This document shows, one piece after another, positions 16,658 to 26,894 of a stretch of 64,000 nt of DNA. The position numbers and the translations under genes are program-made. The stretch lies in assembly GCF_013181195.1 (NCBI RefSeq), contig NZ_SMZP01000010.1:186001-250000 (forward strand). Direction: 5' to 3'. The stretch comes from Caulobacter sp. RHG1 (GTDB taxonomy: Bacteria > Pseudomonadota > Alphaproteobacteria > Caulobacterales > Caulobacteraceae). Each line of letters opens with the position of its first letter. Position 1 is the first letter of the stretch. The notes below the pieces were generated by a model. The model saw only the letters and a list, made by a program, of their open reading frames with translations. It was not told the DNA's origin and ran no database searches.

Positions 16658-19567
16658 TTAGTGCGCCTCGTCCCAGTTGAGTGCGGCGCGCGCTTCGACC
16701 GTTAGCGGTACCGAAATCGCCACGGCCGGCTCGGCGGCCTTCTCCATGACCGCGGAGATAACCGCACAGGCGCGGTCGGCTTCGGCTTCCGGCGCCTCGA
16801 ACACCAGTTCGTCGTGCACCTGCAGCAGCATGCGGGCTTCCAGACCTGCCGTTTCGAGCGCGGCGGGCATGCGGATCATCGCCCGGCGCATGACGTCGGC
16901 CGCCGCGCCCTGGATCGGGGCGTTGATCGCCGCCCGCTCGGCGAACTGGCGCTGGCCGACCGACTTGGACTGGATCTCCGGGATGTTGATCTTCCGCCCG
17001 AAGATGGTCGTGACATAGCCGTGCTCGCGCACGAAGGCCTTGGTCGCGTCCATATAGGCCTGGATGCCGGGGAAGCGCTCGAAATAGGTCTTGATATAGG
17101 CCCCGGCCTCGCCCTGGCCGATGCCCAGCTGGTTGGCGAGACCAAAGGCAGAGATGCCGTAGACGATGCCGAAGTTGATGGCCTTGGCCCGACGGCGGAT
17201 CATCGGATCCATGCCCTCGATCGGCGTATCGAACATCTCCGAGGCCGTCATGGCGTGGATGTCCAGGCCTTCCTGGAAGGCCTTCTTCAGCTGCGGGATG
17301 TCGCCAATGTGGGCCAGCAGGCGCAGCTCGATCTGGCTGTAGTCGGCGCTGATCAACACCTTGCCCGGCGGGGCGATGAAGGCCTTGCGGATCTTGCGGC
17401 CTTCCTCGGTGCGGATCGGGATGTTCTGCAGGTTGGGGTCGGACGAGGACAGCCGCCCCGTCGTGGTCGCGGCCAGGGCGTAGGAGGTGTGGACCCGGCC
17501 CGTGCGCTCGGCGATCGCGGCGATCAGGTTCTCGGTATAGGTGCCCTTAAGCTTGGAGAGCTGGCGCCAGTCCAGCAGGACGCGCGGCAACTCGTGCTCG
17601 TTGGCCAGGGCTTCCAGCACGTCGCTGTCGGTCGACCACTGGCCGGTGGCGGTCTTCTTGCCGCCCTTCAGGTTCAGCTCGCCAAACAGCACGTCGCCGA
17701 TCTGCTTGGGGCTGCCCAGGTTGAAGGGCCGCCCGACGATCTCCTGGGCCCGCTCCTCGAACTTGGCCATGCGTAGCGAGAACTCGTTGGACAGCAGGCG
17801 CAGAGCCTCGGGGTCGACCTTGACCCCCTCGTTCTCCATCGCCGCCAGCACCGTCGGTAGCGGACGCTCGAGGGTCTCGTAGACGGTCGACAGGCCCTCG
17901 CGGGCCAGGCGAGGCTTGAGGATTTCCCAAAGGCGCAGGGTGACGTCGGCGTCCTCGGCCGCGTAGGCCGTCGCCTCGGGCAGGGCCACATGCTTGAAGC
18001 TGATCTGGCCCTTGCCCGTGCCGCACACCTGCTTGAACGGGATCGGCTTGTGGCCCAGGTGCAGCTCGGACAGCTCGTCCATGCCGTGGGCGTGCAGGCC
18101 GGCCTCCAGCACGTAGGAGATCAGCATGGTGTCATCGATCGGCGCCACCTGGATGCCGTGACGCGCCAGCACCGCGATGTCGTACTTGGCGTTCTGGGCC
18201 ACCTTCAGCACCGCCGGGTCTTCCAGCAGCGGCTTGAGGGTCGCGATCACGTCGGCCAGAGCGATCTGCTCGATGTCGGCCGGGGCCTCGAACGCGAGAC
18301 CATCGGCCTTTTCGCAGTGGCTGATCGGAATGTAACAGGCCTCGCCCGCATTGATCGCCAGCGACACGCCGCACAGGCCGGCATTGGCCGAGGACAGGGC
18401 GTCGGTCTCGGTGTCGAACGCCACCACGCCTTTTGCCTGAGCCTTGGCGACCCAGGCCTTCAGCGTCTCGACGTCACGGACGCAGATATAGGCCGCGGTG
18501 TCGATCTTGACCGGCTCGGCCACCGGATTGGCCGCGGCGCGGGCGGCCGCGCCCATGTAGGAGACGGTGCTGACCGGCGCTTTCGGCTGGCTGGGGGCGC
18601 GGTCGGCCGCGCCGCCCACCAGGCCCAGGCCGCCGGGCATGGCCGAGCCGTCACCGACCCGCCGGGCCAGGGTCCGGAACTCCATCTGCTCCAGGAAGGC
18701 CGACAGCGCCGCCTTGTCCGGCTCGCGCACGGTCAGCTCGTCCAGCGGCTGGGGCAGCGGCGTATCGCAGTCCAGCTTCACCAACTGGCGCGACAGACGG
18801 ATCTGGTCGGCGAAGTTGATCAGGGTCTCGCGGCGCTTGGGCTGCTTGATCTCGTCCGCGCGGGCCAGCAGCGTGTCGAGGTCCCCATACTCGGTGATCA
18901 ACTGGGCGGCGGTCTTGATGCCGATGCCTGGGGCGCCGGGGACGTTGTCGACGCTGTCGCCACACAGGGCCTGCACGTCGACGACCTTGTCGGGATAGAC
19001 GCCGAACTTCTCGAACACCTGCTCGCGGTCGATGCGCAGGCCCTTCATCGGGTCGAACATCGAGACGCCGTCGCCGACCAGCTGCATCAGGTCCTTGTCC
19101 GACGAGACGATCACGGCCTCGCCGCCCAGATCACGCACCTTGCAGGCATAGGCGGCGATCAGGTCGTCGGCCTCGTAGCCGGCCAGTTCGATGGCGGGCA
19201 CGCCGAACGCCAGGGTCGCCTCGCGCACCAGCGGGAACTGCGGGATCAGGTCTTCCGGCGGCGGCGGACGGTGGGCCTTGTATTGATCGTACAGGCTGTT
19301 GCGGAACGTCTTCTCCGAGTGGTCCCAGATCACCGCCAGGTGCGTGGGCGCGTCGCCCTGCATGTCGCGCATCAGCTTCCACAGCATGTTGCAGAAGCCC
19401 TGGACGGCGCCCACCGGCAGGCCGTCGCTCTTGCGGGTCAGCGGCGGCAGGGCGTGATAGGCGCGGAACAGGTAGGCCGAGCCGTCGACCAGGAAGAGCC
19501 GCACGGCGGGACCGTCCTGGGTCAGTTCGGAAGCGTGGGGAAGCGAGGGAGCGGCGACGTCGGTCAT
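16658..19567 (-). CDS. polA: DNA polymerase I
   Basis: Repair and Okazaki-fragment polymerase, 969 residues from the ATG at 19565-19567 (MTDVAAPSLPHASEL). It has three complete domains: a 5'-3' exonuclease (FLVDGSAYLFRAYHALPPL, GYEADDLIAAYA, CGDSVDNVPGAPGIG), a 3'-5' proofreading exonuclease (VVAFDTETDALSS) and a family A polymerase (SADYSQIELRLLAHI, RRAKAINFGIVYGISAFG, LLQVHDELVFEAP). The acidic and helix-O residues look intact. The open frame continues about 400 bp upstream of this ATG, but that part is not PolA-like. Confidence 0.96.
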   Translation of the reverse strand: MTDVAAPSLPHASELTQDGPAVRLFLVDGSAYLFRAYHALPPLTRKSDGLPVGAVQGFCNMLWKLMRDMQGDAPTHLAVIWDHSEKTFRNSLYDQYKAHRPPPPEDLIPQFPLVREATLAFGVPAIELAGYEADDLIAAYACKVRDLGGEAVIVSSDKDLMQLVGDGVSMFDPMKGLRIDREQVFEKFGVYPDKVVDVQALCGDSVDNVPGAPGIGIKTAAQLITEYGDLDTLLARADEIKQPKRRETLINFADQIRLSRQLVKLDCDTPLPQPLDELTVREPDKAALSAFLEQMEFRTLARRVGDGSAMPGGLGLVGGAADRAPSQPKAPVSTVSYMGAAARAAANPVAEPVKIDTAAYICVRDVETLKAWVAKAQAKGVVAFDTETDALSSANAGLCGVSLAINAGEACYIPISHCEKADGLAFEAPADIEQIALADVIATLKPLLEDPAVLKVAQNAKYDIAVLARHGIQVAPIDDTMLISYVLEAGLHAHGMDELSELHLGHKPIPFKQVCGTGKGQISFKHVALPEATAYAAEDADVTLRLWEILKPRLAREGLSTVYETLERPLPTVLAAMENEGVKVDPEALRLLSNEFSLRMAKFEERAQEIVGRPFNLGSPKQIGDVLFGELNLKGGKKTATGQWSTDSDVLEALANEHELPRVLLDWRQLSKLKGTYTENLIAAIAERTGRVHTSYALAATTTGRLSSSDPNLQNIPIRTEEGRKIRKAFIAPPGKVLISADYSQIELRLLAHIGDIPQLKKAFQEGLDIHAMTASEMFDTPIEGMDPMIRRRAKAINFGIVYGISAFGLANQLGIGQGEAGAYIKTYFERFPGIQAYMDATKAFVREHGYVTTIFGRKINIPEIQSKSVGQRQFAERAAINAPIQGAAADVMRRAMIRMPAALETAGLEARMLLQVHDELVFEAPEAEADRACAVISAVMEKAAEPAVAISVPLTVEARAALNWDEAH

Positions 19568-19699
19568 GGCCGGCAACATAGGGGGCGGCGGCCGTTGCGG
19601 AAAGCCTTCGGAGACCCTCTGGCGAAGCAGAAGGCGATCGCATAAACTACCTAAGGTCGCGACACGATGCTTCATCGCGCGCCTCTTGGGGAATCTGTC

Positions 19700-21052
19700 G
19701 TGCTGTTCCGTCACGTTGCGCTGTTGCTGCTGGTCGGCTTGCCGGTCACGGGTCCCGCCGCCGCCCAAACCGGACACACGGGGCAGGTTGCGAAGACGGG
19801 CGCTGACTGGAAGCCCGAGTTCATCGAGCAGGTCCCTAAGGACAAACTGAAGGCCGCCTTCCCGAAGGGCGCGACGGCCACCGGCCGCGCCGTGCTCAGC
19901 TGCGCCGCGACCGAGGATGGTCGGCTGGCCGATTGCAGGGTGATGCACGAAGATCCCGCCGGCCAGGGCTTTGGCCAAGCGGCCCTGTCCGTGGTCGGTT
20001 ACGAGCGCATCAAGAAGAAGGATGCCGCCGGCGCCTCGGTGGCGGGCCGGCCGGTGTTGACCCGCTTTGAATTCCTCGCCCCCGGCGACTCCAACCCCAA
20101 CTGGATTCGCCAGCCCAGCGGCGCCGAGATGGCCAACGTCTTTCCCAAGGCCGCGATCGACAAGCGGGTGGGCGGCAGGGCCGTCATCACCTGCCAGGTG
20201 ACGATCGAGGGGTTCCTTGAGGCCTGCAAGGTCCGCTCGGAGACGCCGGAGGGCCTGAACTTCGGCAAGGCCGGCCTGCAGTTGGCGCCGCAGTTTCGCC
20301 TGTCGCCCAAGATCCGTGGCGGCAAGGCCGTCCCGGGCGGCGAGGTCAGCATCCCGATCGTCTGGAGCGAGCCGCCGCCCGGCGCGATGATCTACGGCTC
20401 GACGCTGGTGATGGATCCGCCCTGGAGCCGCGTCCCGACCCAGGGCGAGATCGACGCCGTCTGGCCAGCCGCCGCTCTGGGTCAGCCCTCGGGCCAGGCC
20501 GCCTTGCGCTGCCGTTTGCTGGGGAGCGGTCAGCTGAGCAGTTGCGAGGTGATCTCCGAGAACCCTCGCGGCAAGGGCTTCGGCAAGGCGGCGATGACGC
20601 TGTCCAAACTGTTTCAGGCCAATATCGGCGAGACCCCGAACAAGACGCTGAAAGACGCGAAGATCGACGTGCCGTTCCGCTTCCGCGATCCGGCCGCACC
20701 GGAGGCCCGCAAGCTGACCAAGCCGCGCTGGACACGCACCCTAAGCCCCGAGGGCATGACCGCCCTCTATCCTGACGTGGCCCTGAAGGCCGGGGTCAAG
20801 GCTGGCCTCGGCGTGGCCGCCTGCACGATTACCGCCGCCGGTGAGCTTTCCGGCTGCGCGATCGCTCGCGAGACGCCCAAGGCTCTCGGCTTCGGCGCCG
20901 CCGCGGTGCAGGCCGCCTCACTGATGCGGATGAACCCCTGGACCAAGGAAGGCGACACGGTCGACGGCCTGGCCGTGACCATCCCCTTCGAGTTCACCTG
21001 GAGCGGCCCGATGCCAGGCGATCCGGACAAGGCCCCGCCCGCGGGCCAATAA
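19700..21052 (+). CDS. secreted protein with four tandem TonB-C-like domains
   Basis: A 450-residue protein with a signal peptide (MLFRHVALLLLVGLPVTG, cut near AAAQ). After it come four repeats of about 90 residues at roughly 36-125, 134-222, 241-328 and 343-432. Each follows the TonB C-terminal pattern: FP..A...G.A...C, a Gly turn, L..C.V..E.P.G.GFG.AA, ending with an extended strand. Each domain has two cysteines exactly 11 positions apart (C-x10-C), likely a disulfide. No N-terminal anchor or Pro-rich TonB spanner remains, so it is unlikely to transduce energy itself. I prefer the GTG at 19700, with TTGGGGA seven bases upstream; an ATG at 19667 would add 11 residues. Confidence 0.75.
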   Translation: MLFRHVALLLLVGLPVTGPAAAQTGHTGQVAKTGADWKPEFIEQVPKDKLKAAFPKGATATGRAVLSCAATEDGRLADCRVMHEDPAGQGFGQAALSVVGYERIKKKDAAGASVAGRPVLTRFEFLAPGDSNPNWIRQPSGAEMANVFPKAAIDKRVGGRAVITCQVTIEGFLEACKVRSETPEGLNFGKAGLQLAPQFRLSPKIRGGKAVPGGEVSIPIVWSEPPPGAMIYGSTLVMDPPWSRVPTQGEIDAVWPAAALGQPSGQAALRCRLLGSGQLSSCEVISENPRGKGFGKAAMTLSKLFQANIGETPNKTLKDAKIDVPFRFRDPAAPEARKLTKPRWTRTLSPEGMTALYPDVALKAGVKAGLGVAACTITAAGELSGCAIARETPKALGFGAAAVQAASLMRMNPWTKEGDTVDGLAVTIPFEFTWSGPMPGDPDKAPPAGQ

Positions 21053-21160
21053 GTTCTTCTCCCCGCCCCAGAAACCCTCGCCTTGCGTGCGGGGGTCTGG
21101 AGGCGTACGGGAACGACGCTCCGCGCGATCAGCGGACGCACACAGTTTCAGGAGAGCGCG

Positions 21161-22189
21161 ATGGGTTACCGGGTCGCCGTGGTCGGCGCCACGGGCAATG
21201 TTGGCCGCGAGATGTTCAACATCCTCGAGGAAGTCAAATTCCCGGTCGACAAGATGCACGCCATCGCCAGCCGCAAATCCATCGGCGTCGAGGTCTCGTT
21301 CGGCAGCCAGATCCTGCATTGCGAGGACCTGGAGCAGTTCGACTTCTCGACCGTCGACATCGTGCTGATGAGCGCCGGCGGCGCCATCTCCAAGGCCTGG
21401 GGCGAGAAGATCGGCGCGGCCGGCCCGATCGTCATCGACAATTCCAGCCACTTCCGCATGGACCCGGACGTGCCGCTGGTGGTGCCGGAAGTGAACCCGC
21501 ACGCCGTCGACAAGCTGCCCAAGAACATCATCGCCAACCCCAACTGCTCGACCGCGCAACTGGTGGTGGTGCTGGCGCCCCTGCACGCCGAAGCCAAGAT
21601 CAAGCGCGTCGTCGTCTCGACCTACCAGTCGGTGTCGGGCGCCGGCAAAGAGGGCATGGACGAGCTGTGGGACCAGACCAAGGGCGTCTTCGTCCTGGGC
21701 GCCCCGCCGCCCAAGAAGTTCACCAAGCAGATCGCCTTCAACGTCATCCCGCACATCGATGTGTTCATGGAGGACGGCTACACGAAGGAAGAGTGGAAGA
21801 TGATGGCGGAGACCAAGAAGATCCTGGATCCGTCGATCAAGCTGACCGCCACCGCCGTGCGCGTGCCGGTCATGGTCGGCCACGCCGAGTCGGTGAACAT
21901 CGAGTTCGAGACCCCGCTGGACGAGGACGACGTCCGCGAGATCCTGCGCGACGCCGACGGCGTGCAGGTCGTCGATAAGCGCGAAGACGGCGGCTACATG
22001 ACGCCGAAGGAAAGCGCCGGCGAGTTCCCGGTCTATGTCTCGCGCATCCGCACCGACGCCACGGTCGAGAACGGCATCGCCCTGTGGTGCGTCGCCGACA
22101 ACCTGCGCAAGGGCGCGGCGCTGAACGCCGTGCAGATCGCGCAGCTGCTGCACGACAAAGGTCTGATCAAGCAGAAGACCCCGGCCTGA
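21161..22189 (+). CDS. asd: aspartate-semialdehyde dehydrogenase
   Basis: Reduces aspartyl-4-phosphate to aspartate semialdehyde with NADPH, the branch point to lysine/diaminopimelate, threonine and methionine. The 342 residues begin MGYRVAVVGATGNVGREMF (nucleotide-binding loop). They contain the active-site cysteine in IIANPNCSTAQLVV and the family stretch STYQSVSGAGKEGMDEL. The ATG at 21161 follows CAGGAGAG. Single gene with its own terminator. Confidence 0.97.
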   Translation: MGYRVAVVGATGNVGREMFNILEEVKFPVDKMHAIASRKSIGVEVSFGSQILHCEDLEQFDFSTVDIVLMSAGGAISKAWGEKIGAAGPIVIDNSSHFRMDPDVPLVVPEVNPHAVDKLPKNIIANPNCSTAQLVVVLAPLHAEAKIKRVVVSTYQSVSGAGKEGMDELWDQTKGVFVLGAPPPKKFTKQIAFNVIPHIDVFMEDGYTKEEWKMMAETKKILDPSIKLTATAVRVPVMVGHAESVNIEFETPLDEDDVREILRDADGVQVVDKREDGGYMTPKESAGEFPVYVSRIRTDATVENGIALWCVADNLRKGAALNAVQIAQLLHDKGLIKQKTPA

Positions 22190-22221
22190 CGCCAAGTCCG
22201 CAACAAGCGGGCGGACACTTC

Positions 22222-22256
22222 AGGGCTCCCGGGGCAGACGTCCCGGGAGCCCTTTT
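22222..22256 (+). terminator. Rho-independent terminator of asd
   Basis: An 11-bp perfect stem GGGCTCCCGGG / CCCGGGAGCCC with a short loop, followed by TTTTCATTTC. It begins 33 bp after the asd stop and ends 25 bp before the rarD start. Confidence 0.9.
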
Positions 22257-22280
22257 CATTTCTGAGATGAAGGACACGCC

Positions 22281-23189
22281 ATGTCGGCGAGCGTGAACGA
22301 GACCCCGGACCAGACGCGGTCGGCCTATGTGGCGGGCGTGGTCTGCTACCTGCTGTGGGGTTTCCTGCCGCTGTACTTCCACCTGCTGGCCACGATGGGC
22401 GTCACCTCGTGGGAGATGATCGCCCACCGCACGATGTGGTCGGTTCTGTGGGCCGGTGGCCTGGTGGTGCTGGCCAAGCAGGCGACCCAGGTCGGCCAGG
22501 TGCTGCGCCAGCCGCGCACCCTGGGCATCCTGGCGCTTTCGACCCTGATGATCTTCGCCAACTGGACGATCTATGTCTTCGCGGTCAACGCCGGCAAGGT
22601 GATCGAGGCCAGCCTCGGCTACTACATCAACCCCCTGATGAACATGGCGGCCGGGGCCCTGCTGTTCCGCGAGCGGGTCTCGCTGGAGGGCAAGGTCGCC
22701 ATCGGCCTGGCCGCCATCGGCGTCGGCATCCAGACACTGGCCCTGGGCCACCTGCCGCTGATCTCACTGGGCCTGGCCGTGTCGTTCTGCGCCTACGCCA
22801 TCCTGCGCAAGCAGGTGAAGGCCGACGCCCAGACGGGCCTCTTCTTCGAGTGCGCCTACCTGGCCCTGCCCGGCCTGCTCTACGTGCTGCACCTGCAATC
22901 GACTGGTCAGGGTCACTTCGGCTCGGCCGCTGGGGTGAGCCTGCTGCTGGCCCTGGCCGGTCCGGCCACGGTCGTGCCGCTGGCCCTGTTCGCCTGGTCG
23001 GCGCGTCGCCTGCCTCTGTCCGCCGTCGGCTTCCTGCAGTTCATCGCCCCGACGATCCAGTTCCTGCTGGGCGTGGCCCTGGGCGAGAGCTTCACGCCGC
23101 TGCGGGCGCTGTCGTTCCTGTTCATCTGGCTGGGCGTAGCGGCCTTCGCCTACGGAGCCTGGAAGCGGACGCGGGTGGCGGCGGCCTGA
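22281..23189 (+). CDS. rarD: EamA family transporter RarD
   Basis: A 302-residue inner-membrane protein with ten predicted hydrophobic helices in two EamA halves. It has RarD signatures such as GVVCYLLWGFLPLYFHLL near the N-terminus, EMIAHRTMWSVL and ASLGYYINPLMNM. Family members are drug/metabolite superfamily exporters; the RarD substrate is not established. The ATG follows AAGGA. Single gene between the asd terminator and a convergent serine hydrolase. Confidence 0.92.
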   Translation: MSASVNETPDQTRSAYVAGVVCYLLWGFLPLYFHLLATMGVTSWEMIAHRTMWSVLWAGGLVVLAKQATQVGQVLRQPRTLGILALSTLMIFANWTIYVFAVNAGKVIEASLGYYINPLMNMAAGALLFRERVSLEGKVAIGLAAIGVGIQTLALGHLPLISLGLAVSFCAYAILRKQVKADAQTGLFFECAYLALPGLLYVLHLQSTGQGHFGSAAGVSLLLALAGPATVVPLALFAWSARRLPLSAVGFLQFIAPTIQFLLGVALGESFTPLRALSFLFIWLGVAAFAYGAWKRTRVAAA

Positions 23190-23204
23190 GGGGCGCTTTG
23201 CGCC

Positions 23205-24329
23205 CTACAGGCTGGCGTAAGCCGCCTCGATCAGGCGCACCGCGCGGGGGTCGCCGATCAGGGCGTTGCCCTGCTTGTTCATCACGTAGGACCCCGATAC
23301 GCCGCGCGTCGGATCGGCGAAGGCGCACGAGCCGCCCCAGCCGGAGTGGCCGAACGCTTCGGCGGTGGGGCCATAGTAGAAGTTCGGCTCATTGCGCATG
23401 AAGCCCGCGCCCCAGCTGATCACATAGGGCAGGACCAGATCCTGGCCGACGATGCGCTGGGCGCTGGCGGCCTTGATGCCGGCGGGCGTGATGATCGAGC
23501 GGCCGTCCAGGCTGCCGTCGCCGGCCAGGACGCTCATCAGCCGCGCCAGGGCCGGGGCGGTGGCGTGGCCGTTGGCCGAGGGGATCTCGACCCGCCGCCA
23601 CTCGGCCGCGCCCTTGCCGCCGGGCGACGACCACGGCTTGAGAAAGGCGGCCTGCACCGCGTCGTTCAGCTCGCCGAACTTGGGCATGGCCGTCGGGCGC
23701 ATCAGCTCGGCGACGCGGCCGTGCTCGCTGTCGGGCAGGCCGATCCAGATATCCAGGCCGAACGGCTCGCACAGATCCTCACGCAACGCCGTGCCGATCG
23801 TGCGGCCGTCGACGCGGCGGAAGATCTCGCCGGCCAGGTAGCCATAGGTCACCGGGTGATACCCGCTGGCCGAGCCGATCGGGAACAGCGGGGCCATGGC
23901 CGCCAGCTTGGCGCAGGTGGCGTCCCAGTCGAACCAGATCGCCGGGTCGGTCTCGTCGGGAAAGCCGGAGAGACCCGCCTGGTGCGACAGGGCCTGCTCG
24001 ACGGTGACCTCGCCCTTGCCGGCCTGCGCGAACTCCGGCCAGACGTCGGCGACGGGCTGGTCATAGGCCAGGCGGCCCTCATCGACGAGGCGCGCGACCA
24101 TCAGCGCCGCCACGGCCTTGGTGGTCGAGAACAGGGCCGTCAGGGTGTCGGGACCGAACGGGACCTCGCGCTTGCGATCGGCATGGCCGCCCATCAGGTC
24201 GACGACGATCTCGCCGTCGATGGCGAAGGCAAAGCGCGCGCCCAGTTCGCCGTTGTTCTCAAAATTGGCTTCGAACGTCTCACGCACGCGGAAGAACTGG
24301 TCGGGGCAGAGGCCGGTGATCTCGGTCAT
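23205..24329 (-). CDS. serine hydrolase (beta-lactamase class C / EstB type)
   Basis: A 374-residue penicillin-binding-like esterase. The nucleophile motif is S68-T-T-K71 (ALFSTTKAVAALMVARL). The second motif falls in SGYHPVTYGYLAGE, and the third is the HSGWGG region near the C-terminus. There is no signal peptide, so it is probably cytosolic, which argues for an esterase rather than a beta-lactamase. Its ATG directly follows the stop of the pyridoxal kinase gene (TAAATG), so the two are coupled. Confidence 0.9.
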   Translation of the reverse strand: MTEITGLCPDQFFRVRETFEANFENNGELGARFAFAIDGEIVVDLMGGHADRKREVPFGPDTLTALFSTTKAVAALMVARLVDEGRLAYDQPVADVWPEFAQAGKGEVTVEQALSHQAGLSGFPDETDPAIWFDWDATCAKLAAMAPLFPIGSASGYHPVTYGYLAGEIFRRVDGRTIGTALREDLCEPFGLDIWIGLPDSEHGRVAELMRPTAMPKFGELNDAVQAAFLKPWSSPGGKGAAEWRRVEIPSANGHATAPALARLMSVLAGDGSLDGRSIITPAGIKAASAQRIVGQDLVLPYVISWGAGFMRNEPNFYYGPTAEAFGHSGWGGSCAFADPTRGVSGSYVMNKQGNALIGDPRAVRLIEAAYASL

Positions 24330-25181
24330 TTAAGCCAGACGCTCGATGCGGACGGTCGGCGAGGTCTGCTTGATGCGCGCGCCCATGGCGACGATCGGCA
24401 GCTCGGGCGCGTTCCAGATGTTGGCGGCGGTGATGGTCTCGGCGACGCCGCCGACCGCGCGGGCCAGGCCGTACGAGAAGGTCTGCCCCTCCAGGATCGA
24501 GGCGGCGTAGAGGGCGGTCAACAGGTCGCCCGTGCCGTTGGGCGAGCGCTCGGCCTTGGCGTGGGCGGCCAGCCAGGCTTCCTTCTTGTCGGCCAGCACG
24601 GCGCCGATCTCGGCCCCGCGGAAGACCGAGGACACCAGGGTGGTCTTGCCGAGCAGGCGGGCGGCCTTCATGGCCGAGACGGGATCGCGGGCGTCGGTCC
24701 CGGTCAGCTTCTGCAGCTCCCAGGCGTTGCAGGCCACGACGTCGGCGCGCGGGATCAGGTCGGCGATGATCTCGTCGGCGGTCTCGGTCGGAATGTAGAG
24801 ACCCTTGCCGGCGTCGCCCATGGTCGGGTCGACCACGACCACCGGCCGGCGCGTGGCCGCGCCTTGCGGACGGGGCGCTTCACGTACGGCGTCGATGACG
24901 CGCGCAGCGGCCCGCGCCTGGGCCGGGGCGGCGAAATAGCCGGTGATGACGACGTCGACGAGACCGAACAGGCCGTTGGCCTCGAGGCCGTCCAGCATGC
25001 CCTCGAACACCTCGATCGGCACCGGCGCCCCGCCGGGAATGCCCCAGCCGGGATGGCGGCCGTACAGCACGGTCGGCACCACCATCGAGTCGATACGGAA
25101 TTGCGCCAGGGCGGTGGCCTGCGCCGTCGCGCCGACCTGGCTGCCGGCGACATGGCTGGAAAGGATCAAGGCTAGCGGCAT
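24330..25181 (-). CDS. pdxY: pyridoxal kinase
   Basis: ATP-dependent phosphorylation of pyridoxal (vitamin B6 salvage). The 283 residues follow the PfkB/ribokinase-like PdxY pattern: LILSSHVAGSQVGATAQ at the start, VVVVDPTMGDAGKGLY in the centre, and the ATP/anion-hole motif SPNGTGDLLTALYAAS with its catalytic Asp. Length is usual. It is the first gene of a two-gene unit with the serine hydrolase. Confidence 0.9.
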   Translation of the reverse strand: MPLALILSSHVAGSQVGATAQATALAQFRIDSMVVPTVLYGRHPGWGIPGGAPVPIEVFEGMLDGLEANGLFGLVDVVITGYFAAPAQARAAARVIDAVREAPRPQGAATRRPVVVVDPTMGDAGKGLYIPTETADEIIADLIPRADVVACNAWELQKLTGTDARDPVSAMKAARLLGKTTLVSSVFRGAEIGAVLADKKEAWLAAHAKAERSPNGTGDLLTALYAASILEGQTFSYGLARAVGGVAETITAANIWNAPELPIVAMGARIKQTSPTVRIERLA

Positions 25182-25247
25182 GGCAAAGCGATTAGCCGAG
25201 CAATGCGGACTTGAATAGGGCGCGTGTTCGCTTGGAGCGCGAAAAGT

Positions 25248-25275
25248 AAAGGCCCGCCGATGAGGGCGGGCCTTT
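25248..25275 (-). terminator. Rho-independent terminator of ahcY
   Basis: AAAGGCCCGCC / GGCGGGCCTTT, a perfect 11-bp stem with a five-base core. On the minus strand it runs into TTTACTTTTC. It lies about 40 bp after the ahcY stop. Confidence 0.9.
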
Positions 25276-25315
25276 CCATGGAATTCAAGAAATTCCGTCG
25301 CGGAAACTACACGCT

Positions 25316-26707
<1,392 letters not shown>

Positions 26708-26757
26708 GTGCGGCTCCTGCGTCGGTGAAGTCGTGGAAATGAGAGTCTTGGGGGCGG

Positions 26758-26786
26758 CTTATACAACCACCGGCCTCAGCTATCAA
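26758..26786 (-). promoter_or_regulatory. sigma-70-type promoter of ahcY
   Basis: On the minus strand, TTGATA (26786-26781), a 17-bp spacer and TATAAG (26763-26758). Both hexamers are close to consensus. The promoter lies about 50 bp upstream of the ahcY ATG. Confidence 0.65.
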
Positions 26787-26792
26787 TTAAGG

Positions 26793-26810
26793 CATAAAGA
26801 TATCTTTATG
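26793..26810. promoter_or_regulatory. perfect 18-bp palindrome upstream of ahcY
   Basis: CATAAAGATATCTTTATG reads the same on both strands. It ends six bases upstream of the -35 box of the ahcY promoter. ArsR-type regulators of the S-adenosylhomocysteine cycle (SahR) are described in Proteobacteria with AT-rich palindromes before ahcY and metK; matching this site to SahR is my inference from memory of that literature. Confidence 0.6.
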
Positions 26811-26894
26811 TGCGAGCGCCGCCGCGCTTCGCACACCCAATCTTGACACCGCCTGGAGCGCCACGCGTAATGCGATAGCTCCGGGAGATGCTCA

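Noticed and set aside
19568..19978. Extended N-terminus of polA
   Set aside because: The open frame upstream of 19567 shows no polymerase homology and overlaps the next gene's start; the family start is at MTDVAAP.
26708..26757. SAH riboswitch in the ahcY leader
   Set aside because: The short leader between the promoter and the start codon lacks the conserved riboswitch core; a protein operator explains the region better.
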